From positions 1 through 61,045 of the forward strand of contig CAITUP010000007.1 of assembly GCA_903895595.1 (NCBI GenBank): DNA of 61,045 nt, given 5' to 3'. Positions 55,801-61,045 of the stretch are shown here, one piece after another. The notes beneath the pieces were generated by a model, which did no database searches, was not told the DNA's origin, and saw nothing but the letters and a program-made list of their open reading frames with translations. The translations under genes were made by a program, and so were the position numbers. This stretch comes from an uncultured Acetobacteraceae bacterium (GTDB lineage: Bacteria; Pseudomonadota; Alphaproteobacteria; Acetobacterales; Acetobacteraceae). The first letter of the stretch is position 1; the number at the start of each line of letters is the position of its first letter.

Positions 55801-56446
55801 GGGGACGCCACCGTGTCGCGACAAGATAGCTGGCCGCCGTCGGGTCAGAAATGTCCACGATCTCCAACGGTCCCGCTCGGTAATGCGCGCTTTGCGCGAT
55901 GTCGGTGGCGATCGACACGTAGCGCCCGAAAATATCCGCCGCCGCGTCGCCGACATTCGGACAGGTGGCGTCCGGCGCCAGCCGGTAGGAAATACGGAAC
56001 AAGCCGCGCTGCTGGAACAGAAAGACGATGTAGCTGTCCACACCGAGGCAAGCCGTGGTGCCGGCGCGCAGATCGGACAATCCCTCCAGCCGGACCCAGA
56101 AGTATCGGAGGTCGTCCTGAAACTCGGTGGCCGCGGGCAGCGAGGCCCAGGTCACGCCGGGGGCCGGGGCGGGCAGCTTGCCGTTAACCGCAGCGGGACC
56201 CAGCCCAAACGTGACGCCGCCGGTTATGGCCGCGAAATCGCTGACGGTCTGACTGAGCGCCGGTCGGCCCGACAGCATTTGCCGGTCCCACCGCAGCGGC
56301 GGCGGCGCCAGCACATGCTTTCTTTCGGCCGTACCCGATGCCGGTTGCGCCATGGCCAAACCGGCCGTTATCGCCAGGACGACAAACAGCACACCGGCTC
56401 GGCGCGAGATCGTTGGCCATGTTCTTCGGGATCCCATGCGCGCCAT
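55790..56446 (-). CDS. Secreted hypothetical protein
   Basis: A 218-residue protein with an N-terminal signal peptide (RRAGVLFVVLAITAGLAMAQ). The mature part is unremarkable, with two cysteines (ACLGVDSYIVFLFQQRG and TCPNVGD). It is translationally coupled to the next secreted hypothetical, so they probably work together. No family recognised. An in-frame ATG 9 bases later (56437) is an alternative start. Confidence 0.65.
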   Translation of the reverse strand: MARMGSRRTWPTISRRAGVLFVVLAITAGLAMAQPASGTAERKHVLAPPPLRWDRQMLSGRPALSQTVSDFAAITGGVTFGLGPAAVNGKLPAPAPGVTWASLPAATEFQDDLRYFWVRLEGLSDLRAGTTACLGVDSYIVFLFQQRGLFRISYRLAPDATCPNVGDAAADIFGRYVSIATDIAQSAHYRAGPLEIVDISDPTAASYLVATRWRPRVE

Positions 56447-56489
56447 ATATAGGTGCGCGCCGCGGTCCGTCGAGATGGCGTGTAGACGG

Positions 56490-58076
56490 TCAGAACGCCA
56501 GCGGCGTCGCCTGCATCACCAAGGGCAGCGTGCGGACCATCTCCAACACAGCTTCGGGCACCGGCTCATCCACAGACACCAGACAGATTGCATCGCCGCC
56601 CTGATCCGCTCGGCCCAGATGGAACGTCGCGATATTGATCCCGGCGCCGGCCAGGGTCGCACCGAACCGGCCTATGAAGCCCGGCTTGTCCTGGTTGGTG
56701 ACGTACAGCATGTGCGGGGCGAAGTCGGCTTCGACCTTGATGCCCTTAATCTCCACGATGCGCGGCCGAGACCCGGCGAACAATGTGCCGGCGACCGATC
56801 GGGTCAGGCTGTCGGTCTGGATGGTGACGCGGACGAGCGTCAGATACTCGCTGGGCCGGTCATGGGCGATTTCGGCGACGTCGATCCCATGATCCCGTGC
56901 GGCGACCGAGGCATTGACCATGTTCACGCCCACCATCAGCGGCTGCAGCAGCCCGGCCAGCGTGGCGGCGGTCAGCGGGCGGGTGTTCAGACCGGCGACC
57001 TGACCCTCGTATTCCACCGACACGCGGCGGATCGTGCCTTCCTGCGCCTGGGTCAGCTGCCCCGCGAAGGTGCCCAGCAGGCGGCAAAGTTCGAGGTACG
57101 GTTTGAGGCGCGGGGCTTCCTCGGCGGTGACGGAAGCCATGTTGATGGCGTTGGACACGGCGCCGGTGAGCAGAAAATCGCTCATTTGTTCGGCGACCTG
57201 GAGGGCCACGTTTTCCTGCGCTTCGGTGGTGGCGGCGCCCAGATGCGGGGTGCAGACGACGTTATCCAGCGCGAACAAGGGCGAGTCGGTGGCGGGTTCG
57301 GTTTCGAACACATCCAACGCCGCGCCGGCGACGTGGCCGGATTTCAACGCGTCGGCCAAGGCGGCCTCGTCGACCAGACCGCCACGGGCGCAGTTGATGA
57401 TACGCACGCCCTTTTTCGTTTTGGCGATGGCCTCGCGCGACAGGATATTCCTGGTCGCATCGGTCAGCGGCGTGTGCACGGTGATGAAATCGGCGCGTGC
57501 CAGCAGCGTATCGAGGTCGGCTTTCTCCACGCCCAGATCGAGCGCCTTTTTATCCGACAAGTACGGATCGTAGGCCACGACTTTCATTTTCAGCGCGACG
57601 GCGCGTTCGGCGACGATCGAGCCGATATTGCCGCAGCCGATCAGTCCCAGCGTCTTGGCCGTCAGCTCCACGCCCATGAAACGGTTTTTCTCCCATTTGC
57701 CGGCGCGAGTGGAAGCGGAAGCCTCGGGGATTTGCCGTGCCAACGCGAACATCATGGCGATGGCGTGTTCGGCCGTGGTGATCGTGTTGCCGTGCGGCGT
57801 GTTCATGACCACCACGCCGCGCGCGGTGGCGGAACGAATATCCACATTGTCCACACCGATGCCGGCACGGCCAACGACTTTCAGATTGGTCGCGGCTTCC
57901 AGCAATTCGCGCGTGACTTTGGTGGCGGAACGCACGGCGAGGCCGTCGTATTCGCCGATGATCGCGCGCAGTTCGGCCGGCGTCAGGCCGGGCTTGAAGG
58001 TTGTTTCGATTCCGCGCTGGCGGAAAATTTCGACGGACGCGAGCGACAGCTTGTCGCTGATCAGAACTTTGGGCAT
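56490..58076 (-). CDS. serA: D-3-phosphoglycerate dehydrogenase
   Basis: A 528-residue NAD-dependent enzyme for the first step of serine synthesis. NAD binding is GLIGCGNIGSIVAERA near residues 149-164. The catalytic Arg is in NCARGGLVDE and His in TPHLGAATTE. An intervening domain (about 310-450) and a C-terminal ACT domain (about 452-528, VTNQDKPGFIGRFGATLAGAG) make it the long form, likely allosteric. It starts 12 bases after serC and shares its transcript and leader RNA. Confidence 0.97.
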   Translation of the reverse strand: MPKVLISDKLSLASVEIFRQRGIETTFKPGLTPAELRAIIGEYDGLAVRSATKVTRELLEAATNLKVVGRAGIGVDNVDIRSATARGVVVMNTPHGNTITTAEHAIAMMFALARQIPEASASTRAGKWEKNRFMGVELTAKTLGLIGCGNIGSIVAERAVALKMKVVAYDPYLSDKKALDLGVEKADLDTLLARADFITVHTPLTDATRNILSREAIAKTKKGVRIINCARGGLVDEAALADALKSGHVAGAALDVFETEPATDSPLFALDNVVCTPHLGAATTEAQENVALQVAEQMSDFLLTGAVSNAINMASVTAEEAPRLKPYLELCRLLGTFAGQLTQAQEGTIRRVSVEYEGQVAGLNTRPLTAATLAGLLQPLMVGVNMVNASVAARDHGIDVAEIAHDRPSEYLTLVRVTIQTDSLTRSVAGTLFAGSRPRIVEIKGIKVEADFAPHMLYVTNQDKPGFIGRFGATLAGAGINIATFHLGRADQGGDAICLVSVDEPVPEAVLEMVRTLPLVMQATPLAF

Positions 58077-58088
58077 TTGTCTGTCCCT

Positions 58089-59252
58089 TTATTGGAAGGT
58101 CGTGGCGACGGCGGCGTGCGCCCAGTCGAGCCACGGAAGGAGTGCCTGAATATCGGAGGTTTCCACAGTCGCGCCGCCCCAGATGCGAATGCCCGGCGGG
58201 GCGTCGCGGTAGGCACCGATGTCGTAGGCCACGCCTTGCTTTTCGATCAGCGCGACCAATTGCTTGGCCGCTTTCGCCTGATCCTCAGGCGACAAAGCGA
58301 TGAACCAGGGCGCGCCGATTTTCAGGCAGATCGAGGTGCAGGACCGCGTTGCCGGATCGGCCGCCAGGAAATCCGCCCAATCGGACGTCGCGACCCAATC
58401 GGCAACGGCTTTCAGATTGGCCTCCGAACGGGCGATCAAAGCCGGCAGACCGCCGATGGAATCGGCCCAGCGCAGACCGTCGAACGCGTCTTCGACACAA
58501 AGCATCGAGGGCGTGTTGATGGTTTCGCCTTTGAACACGCCCTCGGCGATTTTGCCTTTCGACGTCAGCCGGAACAGTTTCGGCAGCGGCCAGGGCGGGG
58601 TGTAGGTTTCCAGGCGTTCCACGGCGCGCGGGGACAGCGCCAGCATGCCGTGCGCGGCTTCTCCACCCAGGACTTTCTGCCAGGACCAGGTGACGACATC
58701 CAGTTTGTGCCAGGGAAGTTCCATCGCGAAGGCCGCCGACGTGGCGTCGCAAATAGTCAAACCGGCGCGGTCGTCGGCGATCCAATCGGCGTTCGTCAGC
58801 CGCACGCCGGAAGTGGTGCCGTTCCAGGGGAACACCACATCATGGGCGGGATTTATTTTCGTCAGATCGGGCAGCGCGCCATACGGGGCGGTGTGCGTGG
58901 TTGCATCCTTCAGTTTCAGATGCTTCACGATATCGGTCGCCCAGCCTTCGCCGAAGCTTTCGAAGGTGACGATATCGACGGGCCGCGCACCCAGCAGCGA
59001 CCAGAGCGCCATTTCGACGGCGCCGGTATCCGATCCAGGGACAATCCCCAGCCGCCAATCCGCGGGCATCCCGAGGATCTGCTTGGACAGATCGATAACG
59101 TCCTTGAGTCGGGCTTTGGGTTCGGCGGCGCGATGGCTGCGGCCGAGGAAGGCGCCTGACAGCGCGTCCAGGGTGAAACCCGGGCGCTTGGCGCAGGGGC
59201 CGGAGGAGAAATTGGGATTCGCCGGACGGATGTCCGGTGTCGGCTTGTTCAT
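58089..59252 (-). CDS. serC: Phosphoserine aminotransferase
   Basis: A 387-residue PLP enzyme converting 3-phosphohydroxypyruvate and glutamate to phosphoserine. [14 protein letters not shown] opens the protein; the PLP Lys lies in [15 protein letters not shown] near residue 198. It belongs to the alphaproteobacterial SerC type (about 390 residues). Its ribosome site GGGAGAG, 9-10 bases before the ATG, is the 3' strand of the leader stem described separately. Confidence 0.96.
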   Translation of the reverse strand: MNKPTPDIRPANPNFSSGPCAKRPGFTLDALSGAFLGRSHRAAEPKARLKDVIDLSKQILGMPADWRLGIVPGSDTGAVEMALWSLLGARPVDIVTFESFGEGWATDIVKHLKLKDATTHTAPYGALPDLTKINPAHDVVFPWNGTTSGVRLTNADWIADDRAGLTICDATSAAFAMELPWHKLDVVTWSWQKVLGGEAAHGMLALSPRAVERLETYTPPWPLPKLFRLTSKGKIAEGVFKGETINTPSMLCVEDAFDGLRWADSIGGLPALIARSEANLKAVADWVATSDWADFLAADPATRSCTSICLKIGAPWFIALSPEDQAKAAKQLVALIEKQGVAYDIGAYRDAPPGIRIWGGATVETSDIQALLPWLDWAHAAVATTFQ

Positions 59253-59255
59253 GTT

Positions 59256-59332
59256 CGCTCTCCCTTTCAGAAGAGAAGCACCCCGGTGGGGGGGTGTGAC
59301 CCGAGCGGGGGATTACTCGGGTCGGGAGAGCG
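59256..59332 (-). ncRNA. serC leader RNA motif (RBS-sequestering)
   Basis: On the minus-strand transcript three stems form a junction. P1 pairs CGCTCTCCC (59332-59324) with GGGAGAGCG (59264-59256), which contains the serC ribosome site. P2 is GACCCGAG/CTCGGGTC (59323-59316 with 59305-59298). P3 pairs the complements of 59279-59284 and 59291-59296. This matches the serC motif known from alphaproteobacteria, whose last stem overlaps the ribosome site. The ligand, if any, is unknown. Confidence 0.85.
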
Positions 59333-59360
59333 GGGTCAAGGAGATTTTTGCGATGTTGCG

Positions 59361-59993
59361 TTACCGGTCTTTTTGGCCCGGTGCGAAACCGCCGCCGTCG
59401 GTGGGGCGCAATGCCTCGAACAATTCGGTGACCGTTGCGTAATCGCGGTAGCCGCAACGGGCCAAAGGTTGCGCGGCGGCGGTATCGAAACGACCGTCGC
59501 GGATGTAGTCCTCGGAAATGTGTACGCCGACGACCTGACCGATAATGATCCAGCCTTGCAGCGGTTTGCCGTCGACGTCCTGCAACTGGTTCGAGCTGAC
59601 GACCCGGCATTCCAACGACGCCGGGGACGCCGCGACGCGCGGGGCTTGCACCAGTTTGGACGGAGCCATCGCAAGACCCGCGGCTTCGAACTCATTCGCG
59701 CCGGCCGGGTGATCGCCCGAGGAAATATTCATCGCGTCGAACAACGGGCGGGTGCTCAGGTTGAACACGAATTCCCCGGTCGCGATGGCGTTGGCGGCGC
59801 TGTGCTTCATCGACTCGCTGGTGAACATCAGCATCGGCGGGTTGGAGTGCACCGCGTTGAAGAAGCTGTAGGGTGCCAAATTGGGGCGGCCGTCGCGATC
59901 GACAGTGGAAATCCAGCCGATCGGCCGAGGCGCCAAAATCGCCTTGAAGGGATCGTGGGGCAGGCCGTGGCCGTTTCGGGGTTCGTAAAACAT
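59361..59993 (-). CDS. Flavin reductase-like (FMN-binding split barrel) protein
   Basis: A 210-residue protein of the flavin reductase/FMN-binding family. APRPIGWISTVDRDGRPNLAPYSFFNAV near residues 21-48 is the FMN site, and CRVVSSNQLQDVDG a late conserved part. It could supply reduced flavin to a monooxygenase or have another role; no monooxygenase is near. ATG 59993 is clear; longer forms overlap the divergent dehydrogenase gene. It is divergent from the gene at 60073 with 79 bases between them. Confidence 0.88.
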   Translation of the reverse strand: MFYEPRNGHGLPHDPFKAILAPRPIGWISTVDRDGRPNLAPYSFFNAVHSNPPMLMFTSESMKHSAANAIATGEFVFNLSTRPLFDAMNISSGDHPAGANEFEAAGLAMAPSKLVQAPRVAASPASLECRVVSSNQLQDVDGKPLQGWIIIGQVVGVHISEDYIRDGRFDTAAAQPLARCGYRDYATVTELFEALRPTDGGGFAPGQKDR

Positions 59994-60072
59994 GGGGGGA
60001 CCTTTCCGCTGAGTGGTGCCGAGGGGTAATGCAGGCCGTGGACCGACACAACATGCAGGAGCGACCATCGCC

Positions 60073-60978
60073 ATGAAGGGCTTGTTCATCGACGCCGTGG
60101 ACGACCTCGCCGACGTCTGCCGCAAGGTTTCCCAGCCGGGGGACCCGGCGGTGGATATCAATGAGCAGGGGGATATCGCAGCCTCCGAACTGCCGGGGCT
60201 GCTGGCGGGCTACGATTTCGTGCTGAACGATCACACGCAGATGCCGACGTCGGCGATGCGCCTGTGCAAAGGCCTGAAGCATGTCGTGTTCCTCGGCACC
60301 GGCGCGCGCAGCTACATGAACCCCGAGGAGCTGGCCGAGATCGGCATCACCGTCCACATCATCAAAGGCTACGGCGACACGGCGGTGGCCGAACACACCA
60401 TCGCCCTGATGTGGGCCGCCGCGCGCGGGATCGCCGCAATGGACGGCGGCTTGCGGGCCGGCCAATGGCTCCGTACCGAGGGCATGGAACTCACCGGCAA
60501 GACCATCGGTCTTCTCGGCTACGGCGGCATCGCGGCGGAGGTCGCGCGAATCGCGGGCGGCTCCGGCATGCGGGTGCTGGCATGGAACCGGTCGGCGAAG
60601 ACGGCGCCGGGTGTGACGTTCGTGGACCTGGATACGCTGCTGGCGGAGAGCGCAGTGCTGTCGCTGCATCTGCTGCTGAACGATGAGACTCGCGGGTTTC
60701 TGTCAGCCGAGCGGATCGCACGGATGCGGCCGGGAGCGGTTTTGGTGAACACCGCACGCGGTGCGCTGGTGGATGAGGCAGCCATGATCGCGGCCCTGCG
60801 CTCGGGGCATTTGCGGCACGCGGCGCTGGATGTGTTCGATACGGAACCCCTGCCGGCGGGTCATGAGTTGACGACACTGCCGAACGTCACCCTGTCCGCG
60901 CACAGCGCGTTCCGGACGCCGGAAGCAAGCGACAAGCTGCTGCGGATGGCGCTGGATATCGCGTGTGGGCTGACATAG
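60073..60978 (+). CDS. D-isomer-specific 2-hydroxyacid dehydrogenase
   Basis: A 301-residue NAD(P)-dependent dehydrogenase of the SerA/hydroxypyruvate reductase superfamily. The coenzyme motif is GLLGYGGIAAEVARIAGG near residues 144-161, the catalytic Arg is in NTARGALVDE, and the His segment is VTLSAHSAFRTPEAS. AGGAGCG precedes the ATG by about 10 bases. It is shorter than SerA and lacks an ACT domain. The substrate is unknown. Confidence 0.88.
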   Translation: MKGLFIDAVDDLADVCRKVSQPGDPAVDINEQGDIAASELPGLLAGYDFVLNDHTQMPTSAMRLCKGLKHVVFLGTGARSYMNPEELAEIGITVHIIKGYGDTAVAEHTIALMWAAARGIAAMDGGLRAGQWLRTEGMELTGKTIGLLGYGGIAAEVARIAGGSGMRVLAWNRSAKTAPGVTFVDLDTLLAESAVLSLHLLLNDETRGFLSAERIARMRPGAVLVNTARGALVDEAAMIAALRSGHLRHAALDVFDTEPLPAGHELTTLPNVTLSAHSAFRTPEASDKLLRMALDIACGLT

Positions 60979-61007
60979 GGGGACAGGTGTTGTAAGAACG
61001 GGGCTGT

Positions 61008-61045
61008 GCCCGCCTGGCGGAATGGTAGACGCAGCGGACTTAAAA
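61008..61045 (+). tRNA. tRNA-Leu (TAA), cut by the window end
   Basis: The first 38 bases of a class II tRNA: acceptor GCCCGCC, then TGGCGGAATGGTAGACGC, matching the tRNA-Leu at 36069 at these positions, and an anticodon TAA at 61041-61043. The rest is outside the window. Confidence 0.85.

Noticed and set aside
56352-59159. A 935-codon open frame on the plus strand opposite serA and serC
   Set aside because: It is antisense to two certain genes, has an Arg/Gly/His-rich shadow composition and no recognisable motif; long antisense frames are expected in GC-rich DNA.
59298-59323. The GACCCGAG/CTCGGGTC hairpin as terminator of the flavin reductase gene
   Set aside because: It lacks a T-run and fits better as stem P2 of the serC leader, next to the ribosome-site pairing stem.

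Overview
The window reads as a piece of a high-GC alphaproteobacterial chromosome, most likely Rhodospirillales and probably Acetobacteraceae. The reasons are: uniformly GC-rich coding DNA with frequent GTG/TTG starts; adjacent hisZ-purA and serC-serA pairs; an FNR-type regulator facing a perfect TTGAT-N4-ATCAA box; a GMC dehydrogenase with a gluconate-2-dehydrogenase-type small subunit; a PEP-CTERM protein; and a giant repeat protein ending in a Hint domain. The family placement is inference.

Layout. 1-290: palindromic repeats. 291-4809: a TauD-like dioxygenase divergent from an MmgE/PrpD protein, then rph, rdgB and a secreted alpha/beta hydrolase. 4878-7242: an ABC-type solute-binding protein and a two-subunit thiamine-diphosphate decarboxylase. 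7243-16571: a mosaic accessory segment with a Fic-domain gene, a 2273-residue beta-helix/Hint protein and a PEP-CTERM protein; it also holds two orphan gene tails, one copied from the decarboxylase beta gene and one from the Fic gene. 16584-27891: two divergent operons of circularly permuted ATP-grasp, alpha-E, transglutaminase-like and DUF2126 amidoligase proteins, with an EamA transporter behind one of them; this looks like a peptide-ligation system of unknown product. 28390-35884: a C-P lyase locus, phnGHIJKLM, divergent from phnF and a second phnM-like gene. 35891-36154: tRNA-Asn and tRNA-Leu(CAA). 36157-40575: fnr, a small FNR-box gene, an NRAMP-related transporter and an orphan HyuB. 40920-44733: GMC dehydrogenase, small subunit and a Tat-exported LVIVD protein. 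44783-47223: purA and hisZ. 47317-51465: a broken glycan-related gene, a nitrilase-fold protein that may belong to a defence family, and two hypotheticals. 51533-56446: an amidohydrolase, an MBOAT/AlgJ-like acetylation pair and two secreted hypotheticals. 56490-60978: serA, serC with a leader RNA, a flavin reductase and a hydroxyacid dehydrogenase. The window ends inside a tRNA-Leu(TAA).

How the genes work together. The clearest units are the C-P lyase operon (PhnG-M opens alkylphosphonates, PhnF probably represses through an 18-bp palindrome), the serine operon (the leader RNA can pair with the serC ribosome binding site), and the twin ATP-grasp/alpha-E/transglutaminase/amidoligase operons. 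One paralogue in the last unit has lost the recognisable ATP-grasp signature residues. The items most worth following up are the tail duplications around the Fic gene, the degenerate ATP-grasp fusion, and a family of dispersed palindromes with GTCAT/ATGAC ends, one of which sits in frame inside the MBOAT gene.
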